The translations under genes were made by a program, and so were the position numbers. Of a stretch of DNA of 64,000 bases, positions 53,874 through 64,000 are shown piece after piece. Location: positions 159,977,455-160,041,454 of the forward strand of contig CM062294.1 in NCBI GenBank assembly GCA_031216915.1. Reading direction: 5' to 3'. The stretch's first letter is position 1, and each line of letters opens with the position of its first letter. A model generated the notes under the pieces. It ran no database searches, was not told where the DNA came from, and saw nothing but the letters and a program-made list of their open reading frames with translations. The stretch comes from Pictodentalium vernedei. Lineage: Eukaryota; Mollusca; Scaphopoda; Dentaliida; Dentaliidae.

Positions 53874-54949
53874 TTGCTTGGGACGAGTGTACATTTTAAA
53901 AAATAAAGATTTGAATAAAGATATAATTGCCTTTTCAGGGCTTTCGAGTGTGTGTATATGAGTGGATGCGTGTTTTTTTTATTGTTGGTTGTTTTTTGTG
54001 TGTGTGGAGGGGGGGGGGGGGGCATCACTCCATCATATGTTTTCCCTGAAGGCAGACCAAATGGCCAGGGCTCATCATTCACTCTCCTTATTGGCTGATG
54101 GATGACTCCCAGCTTTTAAAAAAAAAACATATTGGTGGATTCTTTCCTTTTTGTAACCATTAAGGACAATATGCTGGGCTGCTGCCAAACCAGCGACTGT
54201 TTGGGTTTCTTGTTCTTTTTCTAAAATAACCACCAAACTGCGGTTTCAGTATTACCATAAATTTGCCCACTTCTCTTAGCAAACACGGAGCAGAACTCTT
54301 GTAATTATGCAAATTCTTCGCCATTTTCCAGCTCGAGGTTCCCAGGGATCTCAACCCACTACCCGACTGCCAGTCGCACACTCAGACTTTATAAGATTAT
54401 TGGCTCTCGCTCCCGACTCTCGTGGACTTATTAGCACATGAAGCTATAAAGCAAATAAAGTTATTAGGGTCGCAAGGGATTTCAATCCCACATTGTTCCT
54501 GTGCGCCTTCGGAGCGCAGAAACTTTTCATTACATTCATTCGTTTAGCATATCAAAGTGGCTAATGCACATTATCCACGTTATAAAAAGGTCAAAATATT
54601 GCGAAAAAAATAATTTAATTATCAACGCCAATCAATCAATAAAACATCATTTCATCCTGAGATGGGGGTGTCCCCACTTTGCCATCAGGTATTATTCTCA
54701 TAAAAAAGGTGTTAATAGGGTGGGCAATAGGGATTTAAGTTAAAGTATGTACTATATTTTCCTGGATTGTTCAGATGGATATCTCGGTAGTTTAACCTCG
54801 ATATGCCGTCCCTCTAATATTTATACAATGGGATTAGTGTTCAGGTAACCTGTTATAGTTTGTATCATGTAAGAATGAACGCATGTTTTGACTGTGAGCG
54901 TTAATTGATTTCACCCAACTATGTGATTATTTGTTATTTATTTTTTTGA
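53874..54949. other. Unassigned sequence between LINE IV pieces
   Basis: Includes a GT tract and a 14-base G-run (54009-54022). No gene or known element recognised. Confidence 0.5.
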
Positions 54950-55024
54950 TCATTTGTATCTTAACTGATTACATATCAGTATGTAGGGTATATAATTGCT
55001 GGAGAAATTTAAAATGCCATGCCA

Positions 55025-55668
55025 TCATATCATATTATGACAAGCCGCAAGCAACAGTAGACAGTAAAGTATTTGAATTCTTTACCAAAAAGTACAAGCA
55101 CTGCATATTCTTGGGTGATTTCAATTCCAAACACCAGATATTCGGTTGTCATAGGACTGAGCCTAATGGTGATGCCGTTTTCAACATCATTGAATAGCTC
55201 GATCTATTCGTGGTAAATAACGATCAAGACGTAACATACATAAGAAACAACCCACTCCATCAATCAGATATCACAGACTTGATTATCACCAGCAAATCAC
55301 TAACCAGCCAAATGCAAGACATATTTGTAGGAGATGATCAGCTAGGCAGTGATCACCTGCCGGTTCACGCCACTTTGAAATGTAATACTGGTCCCGCAAG
55401 GTCTCCTCCCGTGAAAAGGAGGAACCTAACAAAAATTGACTGGAACCTCTCCCGAAACATTATCGAAGTAAAAATAAAGACAAATGACCCCATAAATGTT
55501 CATGAATTAGAAAAAGCCTGCACCCATCTTAACGAGGTTATCGACAGTACACTAGATGAAATTTGTCCCAAGCAAACAGTAAAGACGCGGATAAACAGAA
55601 TAACCGAAACAACTCTTCAAATAATCAAAGAAAAAAGAAAAGCCTTCCGGGCTTACCAATCAGAATGA
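55025..55668 (+). pseudogene. LINE IV endonuclease C-terminal part and linker
   Basis: The frame reads YKHCIFLGDFNSKHQIFGCH (GDFN metal-binding motif), SDITDLIITS (D.a..) and GSDHLPVHATL (SDHLPV, catalytic His). Then come KIDWNLSRNIIE and IKEKRKAFRAYQ, typical of Jockey-type ORF2. A TAG at 55195-55197 interrupts the frame after FNIIE; the same frame continues with LDLFVVNNDQDVTYI. Residues before GDFN are largely missing, so the copy is 5' truncated. Confidence 0.8.
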
Positions 55669-55672
55669 TCAA

Positions 55673-55936
55673 ATGAAAAGAGCAGAACTTAAAACCGCGT
55701 ATAATCGCCTACATGGAGAAGTAAAAAAGGCCATAGTTAACGACAATCGCGTGAGATGGGAAAAAGCAACAGAAAACCTAAATGGGCTGAGAGAACCTAA
55801 GAGGTTCTGGGATACATTTAAAACTTTTACTGGCCAAAAAAGCAAAAGCGCCAATAATAATGCGCTGAAGACTAGCGACGGAATTATGGCCATGGACGAC
55901 AAGGCAGAGGCCAGCGCTTTTGCAGAACTTCTATAG
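55673..55936 (+). pseudogene. LINE IV ORF2 linker, shifted frame
   Basis: The stretch reads LKTAYNRLHGEVKKAIVNDN, VRWEKATENLNG, LREPKRFWDTFKTFTGQKSK and DDKAEASAFAELL. This is the n.l...v+..i...r...W......l......FW...k..tG......l.......DkAe.fA..l block of Jockey-type elements. It follows the endonuclease fragment after a frame change at ~55668. Confidence 0.8.
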
Positions 55937-56092
55937 AAAGCGCATCGCCCACAGGAAGGGAACAGATATGACAACAATTTTAAGGTAAAAGTAAATAAAT
56001 TTGTCCAAGATAACTACTCAATTTTCAATGAACCGAACTCCGACCAAAGGCATGAAGACGGGGACGACCATGAATTAACCGAACCAATAAGC

Positions 56093-56695
56093 TTGGAAGA
56101 GGTCATGGGTATAATCAGAAAATGCAAGTTATCTTTGTCCCCAAAAATATTTGAGCGGATTCTCACTACGAGACTTCGCAGCTATCTCGAATCAATCAAC
56201 TTTTTCAACAAATGGCAAAGAGCGTATAGGAGTCAGAAAGAGGGAATCGAACACTTACATAGACTGGCCGATTATTTTAAAACAGCATTTATTCAAAACG
56301 AAATCGGAACAGCACTTTTCTTGGATGCAGAAAAAGCGTTCGACTCGATATGGCAGAATGGCGTGAGATATAAACTAACGAAAACGGGATTACCCACTAA
56401 AATTCTGAAGATCATATCATCATTTTTAACTGACCGAAAAATCGAGGTGAGGTTAATCGCGAGGTGTCAGGAAGTAATATTCGAAGCGGGAACACCACAA
56501 GGGTCGGTTGTAAGTCCGCTTCGTTTCATAATATATGTGAATGACATAGAAAAAGTAGGGAAAAACTGTGTTGAATTCTCAGACGACAAAGACATTTGGA
56601 CGGCCAGCAAGTCCCCAAACATAATTAAAAATCGTCTACAGGATACCTTTCGCGATCTTGAGAGAACAGATATCTTCCATTCCACCGCAGTTTAA
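56093..56695 (+). pseudogene. LINE IV reverse transcriptase
   Basis: A 200-residue stretch with LFLDAEKAFDSIWQNG (motif A, Asp78), TGLPTKILKIISSFLTDRKI, AGTPQGSVVSPLRFIIYVND (motif B) and EFSDDKDIWT (motif C, ~161-170). Motif C reads FSDDKD instead of FADDTA; the two Asp remain. About 70 residues of the fingers region (GPDGI... to NYRPISL) are deleted between residues ~12 and ~16. The thumb ends early at FHSTAV. Confidence 0.85.
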
Positions 56696-56700
56696 TAAAA

Positions 56701-57849
56701 TGATATACCCTCGGGATGAACAGTTCAGTATCACTATCGACGTGCGTGACGTCAGAGTGGTCAGGCAAACAGAAGCCACAACATGGATACCGGGTACTGC
56801 AGGATATCACAAGGAATATAGAGTGAAGAAGCCTGATTCTGTGTTTTAAAATATGCTGAAATTGTTCTGTTGTAGTTAATTTTGGTTTTATTTGGGTTAG
56901 ATTTTACTTTTCAACTGTATTTTGAGTCTCTGCTTTTCTTGGAAAGTGTTAAAAACACGGATGATAAGTGCATCTTTCTATAATTCATGGATCCCAAGTT
57001 AGTGGGGGTTGCCCCTTTTGTTTATCCTTAATTTTTTTATTAGGTTAGGAAAACTGAACCTTGATTTCATGGAGTGCATTACTTTCTAATTGGTAGAGGA
57101 TAAGTTTTTAGAGTACGTAATGCATCTGCACAAACCCTTTCTTCAGCACGATGTCACTATTTGGGAGTGTCCATGAACCCTTTGGGGCGTGAGTACTATG
57201 GTACATTAGAATGAAGCTTGACAATGCTCGACAACAAAACGCCTTTTGGACGCCTTGGATGTTTTTTTTGTGCTTTGTTATGTAGTGATTATTTTTTGGT
57301 GTGTGTGTGTGGGGGGGGGGGGGGGGGTGTCTCTCACCAGATGGGAGGTGTGAGGGAAAAAAAAATCATCTTTTCCAAGCAGGGAATTGAAGCTTATCTC
57401 TAATCCATATGAATGCATGCATGTTTCCTGCTCTAAGATTATTTGCTATTTAGGTGACCGAGTGTGGAGTGTATGCAGTATTTTCAGGCTACAAAACGTT
57501 TGTTAGCCCTTCAGAAAGCTTATTGTCAGTTTAAGTGACGTGTGTCAAAAATAGGCTAAACCTTCAGATAACGTGCAAATGTAAGAAATATTTTCAAGAC
57601 TGCAAAAGTTTACGGTTCAAAATGAGGTTGGGAATAAAAGGTATAGGAAAAACGTAAAATTGGCATCATTTGCAGCTGGTGTCTCAATTTGAAATAACCA
57701 CCACCCACCCTCTCCCTCCCCACCAAAGATCCACAACTGCGATTGAAAATGAAAGGTATAGAAAAAAGTAAAGTGACATCGCTTACAATGGGTCTTTTTG
57801 GAAAAAAAATCTGCTCATCTGCAAATTATCAGAAATATTTGTGGAAGTT
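56701..57849. other. Unassigned sequence with (GT)n-G17 tract
   Basis: No gene recognised. A GTGTGTGTGT tract passes into 17 G at 57311-57327. Confidence 0.5.
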
Positions 57850-58574
57850 TATGATGATATATAATTTATTGCTCAGCATACAAAATGCTTAACCCAAAGT
57901 ACATGAAGTCTGAACATTTACAATATATAAATATTGTTGACACTAGATAACAAATCCGTCAATACATCATTCGTTTAATGGTAGGGTAAGGCATAGCCAG
58001 ATTGGCTGTCTTCCTGCCTTCCCTATGTAGGAGAGAGAAAGAGCATTGAGATGTAGAAAACGAAAATAGAGTGAAATAGAAAGAGGAATGGGGGTTGAAA
58101 AAATGAAGAAGTTCTGATGCAACATAGTAAATTCCCATTATCTTCTTTTAAGAATAGCTCGACTAAATCATGTGTTGGTGGGGTGTGTCGTAGCCCAGTT
58201 CAGTTAGGCACATGATACAGGCTTCACCATTCCTTGCATTTATATGTATACAGAAAGAGAGACAAATTGCTCAAAAATAAGATCGGAAGAAACAAGGGTA
58301 AAGACGAATCAAAAGCCAGCAGGGACGAGAATACGAGACAAACTACATTGAGAATGAGTTACCAGTGCATCTTGAAAGCTTGTTAATCCAGATAGTATCC
58401 TGGTGCTGAGTTGAGGAAGGTCGGTACGAACTAATGAAAGAGAATACATAACCGGGGATGCGTTATAAATAACAACAAGTACAACATGGACAGTAGGGAT
58501 TTGAACAGGAGATAGTATTTGAGTATGTCGAAAGAAATCTTGTAATTTGCGTTTTTGTGAACTTCTTCCTGTTT

Positions 58575-58823
58575 TTATAACGCCGATATCCCTTTGGTTT
58601 GGTTATTTACGGAAAGAAAAAAATTCGCAAATGATGCCGGGAGATTTCCATTTTGCCAATCAAACATGTACAGGGAAGCATGCAAAGTATACAATTTTTT
58701 TATCTTTAAAATGCCGTCTTTAATAAACAGGAAGTCAGTATGAACATTATACTTCTTATTATTAGTGATTCGCATTGATCGTTTTTGTAGTTTAAACATT
58801 CGATAACAAGCTTTTGAGCATCC
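58575..58823 (-). pseudogene. LINE III-family RT C-terminal piece
   Basis: Reads CSKACYRMFKLQKRSMRITN, TDFLFIKDGILKIKKLYTLH and ASLYMFDWQNGNLPASFANF, residue for residue close to the matching part of the RT at 35880-36752. It is cut upstream by inserted G-rich sequence. Confidence 0.85.
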
Positions 58824-59592
58824 CCACGAGGGGGGGGGGGGGGGGGGCACTAAACATTTGCAAGACGTGACGTCCTATTTTTTATTCGGCTCCTTTTTAC
58901 AGCCACCCACCACCCACCACTACGTGCAAATTTTCAACTACCGTTCTCAGACACCCACACCCCCCCCCCCCACTCTCCCATTAAAATCCAAAATAAACTT
59001 AATAAACTTATAAACTTAGTAGGAACAGCTATCTTTAGGGGGTTTTCATAATGTTCTTAAACTGGTTCTATCAATTTAAACCTATGTGGGCTGCTGTGAG
59101 CCCAATCTACAAATGAAAAGCTGTTCATTATCAGGCTTGGCCAGAGCAGGTGTACATATACGGGAACACATTTTCATTTGAATTGTTCTGTCTGTACTCT
59201 CAGGTGTTTGCTACTTTCCTCTTCTATCCATACAGATTTTATTAATAAATAAATAACTTGGGTTGAATTTAGTGCATCCCAAAATATTGTCTACACATTT
59301 TCTACATTTCGAACAAGACACCCACCCCCTACTAACGTGTGACATTTTCCCAGATTAAGCCCAATATTCTCACATATAAAGCCTCCTGATGTTGTATTTA
59401 TGTTAAGAGTGTGATGTACAACATCATCTTTAAGGTTTGAAACACAAATGATGGTATATATTAGCTGATATATTGATATATTTTGAAAAAAATAAAAAAA
59501 ATGTACAAGTTGGAAATGCACATTTTTGGCGCACTCAGGAGACCCACCCACCCCCACCCCCTCCCCACAACGGAAGTCCGTCTTTAAAGTAA
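58824..59592. other. ~770 bp insertion in the LINE III-family copy, bounded by G/C runs
   Basis: Comparison with 36104-36130 of LINE III shows that this segment replaces ~25 bp of RT. It opens with 18 G (58830-58847), holds a 12-base C-run (58960-58971) and ends in CCCACCCACCCCCACCCC-like sequence. No coding signal and no terminal repeats were recognised. Confidence 0.6.
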
Positions 59593-60640
59593 TTTTGTAT
59601 CAAGGTAAAATATAAAGTTTTTCACTTTACTTAGAGTGAGATTGACAAAGGCAACTTTCGAGCATATTTGGGATATGTGTCCATTATAGGTTAGATGTTC
59701 GTCAATATTTATGCCCAGGAAGTTTACTGATTTTTCATTCTACCTGTTGCCAACTTTATCAATAATCTGATTATTAATACATATGTTCTCATGGGAAGTA
59801 TTTTCTCTGTGAGTTGGGTTGATAATTATATATTTTGTTTTCTTGGGGTTCAAAACTGAGTGGTTAGCGGAGCACCAATTGAATATTTTTTGCCGTTCCT
59901 CGTTGAATTCTTCGACCAGCGGGTTTATCTCTGATCCAGACTTGTATCTCGAGGCATCATCTGCACACGATAGAACATTTAATGCTGTTGAATTATTTAT
60001 ATCGTTTATGTAAAAGAGAACAAGTACAGGGCCTAATATTGAACCTTGTGGTACCCCATATGTTATTTCAGCTAAGTTCGATTTACTGTCACCACAGAAG
60101 ACATACTGTGTCCTGTTCTGAAGGTAGGTACCTTTTGAACCTCTTATCCCATGATGTTCTAATTTTTGATGTTGTGGATTATAGTGCCAAAGGCTTTCGG
60201 GAGATCCAAGAATAAGAATGAGGCAAGTGTACTGCCTTTACTAACATTGTTATTTTCTGTGGTTATATATTTTAACAATTGCTCAACTGGGTGCATTGTA
60301 CTGTGATGTTTCCTAAAGCCGTATTGGTGGGGATAGAGAATGCCGAATTTGTTTAAAAACTTTGTGAGTCTTATAAACATAATTGTTTCTAAGATTTTTG
60401 AAAAAAAACAGGCAAAATCCTGATTTGTCTATAGTTCGTGATATTGTTTTCATCACCTGTTTAAAAAAATGGGGTAACATTAGCAATTTTTATCCTGTCA
60501 GGAACTATACCCTGGTTAAATGAGTTGTTCATAATATGCGCGAGTAGGGTGGCAGTGACGTTTATTGAGTGTTTAAGGAAACTCGACAATACATTTTCAC
60601 AGTCTTGGCTTAATTTAGGTTTCATTGAATTTACGATATC
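59593..60640 (-). pseudogene. LINE III-family RT N-terminal two thirds
   Basis: In several frames it shows FGILYPHQYGFRKHHSTMHP, then FLFLDLPKAFGTIIHN (motif A, normally FLDLSKAFDTI.H; the second acidic position reads Gly), PQGSILGP-type sequence near 60050, a disturbed motif C region near 59960, and FLGI-type sequence near 59710. The catalytic residues are eroded. It supplies the part of the RT that LINE III itself has lost. Confidence 0.75.
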
Positions 60641-60862
60641 CGTTATTTAAGAAGGCGACGCCGGTGTAATAAATATGTGTTGGGGTTGTCTAGTATTCAA
60701 GTATGACTTTGGGGGTTGGATGTCAATTTTAAAGTCTGGTTGCCTATGTTTGCAAAGAAGTTATTAAATTCCTGTGCAATGTCCCTTGGCGTATCTATTT
60801 TGTGTCACCAAGATTGAAGAAGGCGAGAAGGAGTCTCTTATTTTTATTCCTATTTAATGTAT

Positions 60863-61199
60863 GTTTTCCAACTTAAGACCCCTATCTCGTCAGGTAAGGA
60901 ATTAGAATTCCCAAGCTGAATACATTTTGAGGTATGGATTTTAGTGGAGATAGGATATGCAAAGTTTGAAAGGTGGGGGACATGACACAGACGTTGATAT
61001 AAAAAATATCACAAATATGTAAAACCCACATCGTTCTCAACGCGTATAGACTCTGTGGAAACAAATAGCTGTCTGAACGAGATAATGTGACTTCTAAGTA
61101 ATGTGCCAACTTTCATTAGTATTGGTTAAAGGAAAGTACCCGAAATTTTGGTCTGACGAAAAAAGAAAGAAAGAAAGAATAAAAGGTAACGATCCGATT
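60863..61199. other. Unassigned spacer
   Basis: No gene or element recognised; a short (AAAG)n-like tract lies near 61158-61180. Confidence 0.5.
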
Positions 61200-61459
61200 A
61201 AATCAATCCAACTCTGTTGGATGACTTAATGATAGTGAAGACGTTCCTGTGAAAGCGAGAAAGACCACGACTTGCATCGACTGCGGCGGAAGCCCTGAGA
61301 CTCACTTGAATGATCATTTTGTCAGGAGATAACAAGAACGCCTGAACATGAATTCTCAAAAATTGTATAATTTTCCCGAGCTGGTAGATATCAGCGCAAC
61401 CGCCACTAAAAATTATGCAGACGGGAGACATTCGGATTCTGAGAGAAATTTGAGAGAAG

Positions 61460-62525
61460 ATTAAGCGGATAGTAACATGAATGTCGACCTAGATTTGAGA
61501 TCAAAATGATTAGTGCATGTCCTCGATCCTATGGATTCGACCGATGCCTCCATGAAATGTTGTGCAGACGATTCCACACGCTTTCAGTAACAATCTGAGA
61601 GATCGTTATGGTAACAAGGTCATGGATTTGGAATTGAATGCGAATGCGCATAAGAAATCGAATTTAGCCGAACCCATAGATCCTAAAGATGCGGCACCTA
61701 AGACATTTTTGGATGCTGAAGAACGGAAGGTAATCGCGGTGATGGTCAAGAATGTGTTGGTTGCTGGTTTGAATAAGAATGCCAGTCAGGTCAGTCTATC
61801 AAAATTAGAGGACGGTGGTTCTGAATGGACCACCGTCAGTAAAGGCTACGTGGATTCTGCCCTTTCAAAATCTCTGACCTCTCTCAAAACACACGTAGAT
61901 GACATATGTCTGAACAAATATTCCGAAGGAATATTGGAGTCCAGAATCAACATGGGCTATCACAAATTATTCAGTGTTAAGCCATACCCGTCAGCAGAGA
62001 GTACGTGAACGACACTAAATTGTGGAAGACGGCCGATAAGATTGAAGACACTTCAGTCATAGAAACACAGATCTTTCGGATCCCGTACACATGACCGATG
62101 CCTGCACTCTGATATGGGTGGCAGAAAAAATAAAAAATGCGAGACAGTTGATAAAGACATCTTAGATATGGTCGGAGAAGAGCAGTGCATTAGATTTGAA
62201 ATGGTCATTCAGAAGTAGAGGAAGCAGAACTCTGCGTAGTTTGATAGGATATCCCATGCCAGGAGGACAAAATATTATTCGAATGTGCTTGACTTCTACT
62301 GACACGGCGAACAAGGAGATTGTAAAAGCCACAGTGAACGGCGTCAAAAACAAAATCTCTAATGCCGAGAAGCTAGAGAATCAATATTGTAGTTCGAGCG
62401 TATTCACGACGCCCTTGCGAGTCCAACTAGGACATACAATTAATTCTAAGACCTTTTCTTCTAATCCCAACGCTATGACTTCCGTGGTGTCTCTGTTGGT
62501 CGAATGTGATCCTTTGAATAAATAA
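61460..62525 (+). pseudogene. Fibre-like virion protein fragments (fossil)
   Basis: Two or three spaced modules of the form L..P.d..DA..K are visible, for example SNLAEPIDPKDAAPKTFLD near 61670 and LDPMDSTDAS near 61530. They recall the repeated shaft/linker modules (NL.dP.d..DAvnK.Yvd) of fibre-type proteins in large DNA viruses and Polinton relatives. The downstream stretch ends with VVSLLVECDPLNK at 62525. I do not recognise the tail domain. The assignment rests on this module alone and is tentative. Confidence 0.4.
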
Positions 62526-62981
62526 ACAAACAGAAAAAAAATAAACCGTCAAAAAAGAAACATGTCATAATTGCTTTGGAAGACAGGTTAACGAAATCGT
62601 CGACGTATTTTTTAAGCAAAAGAACAAAATCAAAAAAGTAAGATAAACTGCGTCTGATATCTCATTTTATAGAGAAACATACTAAAAATACTGACCTCAG
62701 TTTGGAACAAAAAATAAAATATGTTGCATCATCAAAAACCATGTTCCTATTTAAATTTTTAACTAAGGAACAAGAAAATATATTCTTTGGAATTAAACAA
62801 AAATAGATGAAGAAAAAGTAATAAAAATAAAAAAAAAAATCTCAAATTAAAAAAAAAACATTTTTTCCTCAAAATTGAATAAAATACAAATGTTCTTTTT
62901 CATTTACCTACCGACAGACCTTTTATTTCCTCCCGATAAAAAAAACAGTCCATCGGAAGTGACAAGATCAAAAGCTTCCGT
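62526..62981. other. A-rich spacer between the two convergent fossil genes
   Basis: Dense A-runs and AAAATAAAA tracts; no coding signal. Its position between converging fragments suits a shared 3' region. Confidence 0.5.
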
Positions 62982-63413
62982 TCATGCAGATACGTTACTG
63001 TTGAACTGCATCTTGACCTGAATGTCTAAAATGCTAGTTTTCAGCCTCTCGCTCTGATTGGTGACATCGAAGATGTACAGGGGATAGAACATCTTGTATT
63101 CGGTGGGTCTGATGTTCGGAGTGCTTATCAATTCGTCCATGCGATGATATTTTGATCTGGAATCCCCGGCTTCAATGTACATTCCACACAAGTGGTTATA
63201 ATGGAAGTGAGCGTTATAATATATGATGGGAGATATCGTGGCATAGAGTATCACGTCTATGTTTCTCATGTGCAAATGACCGAGAAGGGACGAATTCTTT
63301 TCGTGAGAACCGTTCTTGTAGGTTTGATAGCGTATTGTTATGAAACGGTGTCGTTCCAAAGAAGATTTCGCCATAAACCTGCAATTGACCTGTTTTGCTC
63401 TGGGAACAATCAT
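62982..63413 (-). pseudogene. Capsid-protein-like fragment of Polinton/adintovirus type (fossil)
   Basis: The stretch contains YYNAHFHYNHLCGMYIEAGD, DELISTPNIRPTEYKMFYPL and YIFDVTNQSERLKTSILDIQ. The YP...FDvt.QSErLK....DIQ+k..f..NV pattern is one I associate with structural proteins of Maverick/Polinton-like elements in invertebrates. Whether it is the major or a minor capsid family I cannot say. It is part of a broken copy whose remainder lies toward and beyond the right edge. Confidence 0.5.
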
Positions 63414-64000
63414 GGTATCGTATTGTCTCCTTCAGAATCCGACAGGCGATAGTGTTTTCAATTCCATGATCTTGCAGAGTTTGCATTGTCCAGGTAGGTT
63501 AGTAGCACGTGCAGCATGAACCATGATATATTGCTCAGATTCACTCTTACTGCATCCACAAGGCAACTCGCACGATCGCGTCGACAACCCCCTTAGACAC
63601 CAGTGCGAATTTATGTTTCAATCAGTACAAGATCCTGTAATCTTTAGAGTGTCCAAAAATGTATTACAAAGGAAGGTATCCGCAGAGTAAACGATCCTTT
63701 GGGATCCGAGGTTTCAATGGCGCGTTTCTGTATCACCCCCACACCCACGTTGTCGACACTTTTTCCGGTGGTGGTGTCTTTCACATAGAGTTGAGTCCTT
63801 CATATTTGGAAATATCTTCAAGATTTCAAGAGTCACAACATGGCCGCGACTTGACCGAGACGAAACACGGATTCCAGTTCTTGACTGGACAGTAGATATT
63901 TTATATCACTGAACAGATGAATTACCGACTAGAGTGGTGTCATTATAGTCGGCCTATTCGCGACTGTCCACCACTTACGCCAACCGTCTTTCATCACGAG
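63414..64000 (-). other. Likely continuation of the fossil element to the window edge
   Basis: No clear motif can be read here, but the orientation and the absence of other repeats suggest that it belongs to the same decayed element. Confidence 0.3.

Larger units (their letters stand above)
54950..56700 (+). mobile_element. LINE IV: Jockey-clade element, 5' truncated and internally deleted
   Basis: On the plus strand: the C-terminal half of an endonuclease, a linker, then an RT with a deletion between IIRKCK and LSPKIFERILTTRLRSYLES near 56128. The RT style (SPKIFERILTTRL, LDAEKAFDSIWQNG, AGTPQGSVVSPLRFIIYVND) is that of the Jockey clade. One in-frame stop and at least one frame change are present. 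The 3' end is near 56700 with no visible tail. Confidence 0.85.
57850..60862 (-). mobile_element. Second copy of the LINE III family, broken and interrupted
   Basis: The 3' UTR (~57850-58560) shares AAGGCATAGCCAGATTGGCT with LINE III. ORF2 pieces at 58575-58823 and 59593-60640 match its RT, for example SMRITNNKKYNVHTDFLFI against SIRIINNKKYNAHTDPLFI. Unlike LINE III this copy keeps the RT fingers and motif A region. It is 5' truncated near 60862 and split by ~770 bp of foreign sequence (58824-59592). It is clearly older and more decayed than LINE III. Confidence 0.85.
61200..64000. mobile_element. Fossil of a Maverick/Polinton or adintovirus-type element (partial, runs off the right edge)
   Basis: Two groups of virion-protein-like fragments lie in opposite orientation: fibre-like modules on the plus strand (~61460-62525) and a capsid-protein-like fragment on the minus strand (62982-63413, with weaker continuation toward 64000). 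Convergent structural genes suit a double-stranded DNA element of this group. The copy is broken in several places. No polymerase, integrase or protease part is seen inside the window at this locus. Its age cannot be judged from one copy; preservation suggests intermediate rather than ancient. Confidence 0.5.

Noticed and set aside
55669-55977. 102-codon minus-strand frame
   Set aside because: Antisense to the LINE IV linker.

Overview
This window looks like repeat-dominated, non-coding DNA from an animal genome, probably an aquatic invertebrate. It is AT-rich and holds several LINE families of the CR1 and Jockey kind, a Penelope-like element, a tRNA-headed SINE, satellite DNA, and remains of a Maverick/Polinton-type DNA virus relative. 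I see no operons and no convincing single-copy host gene. I cannot name the species from sequence alone.

Layout. 1-961 is a four-unit, ~300 bp tandem array, each unit with a tRNA-like A-box/B-box block. ~1100-3355 is a broken Penelope-like element (minus strand). 3360-7330 is a nearly full-length but broken LINE (LINE I, minus). 7867-23173 is a head-to-tail duplication of a 7.65 kb block. Its two copies differ, as far as I could read, by one substitution and a G-run of 17 versus 26. Each copy holds a SINE with perfect target-site repeats, a decayed SGNH-esterase-like reading frame, and many local repeats. 23742-28860 is LINE II (minus), with an intact 371-residue esterase-type ORF1 and a broken ORF2.

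The most striking architecture is at 29294-53376. Two ~5.69 kb direct copies (A, 29294-34982; B, 47691-53376; ~1% different) lie exactly on either side of a third LINE. LINE III ORF2 and its 3' end abut copy A, and its intact ORF1 and 5' end abut copy B. This is the geometry of a target-site duplication of unusual size. Between ORF2 and ORF1 of that LINE sit two local duplications and a ~6.5 kb array of ~205-215 bp satellite units, most of which carry a 10 bp-stem hairpin. Copies A and B contain strong hairpins, a cluster of TGACGTCA sites, a 2.2 kb element with palindromic ends, and a small fossil of a family B DNA polymerase.

53600-56700 holds Jockey-like LINE IV pieces (plus). 57850-60862 is a second, interrupted copy of the LINE III family (minus). 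61200-64000 holds fossil virion-protein-like fragments of Polinton/adintovirus type that run off the right edge.

How the parts relate. Nothing forms a cellular pathway. The links are those of retroelement biology: ORF1 RNA-binding or esterase proteins pair with ORF2 endonuclease/reverse transcriptase, elements have inserted into one another, and duplications record insertion or recombination events. Only two element reading frames look unbroken: LINE II ORF1 and LINE III ORF1. All family names rest on my reading of motifs; no database search was possible.
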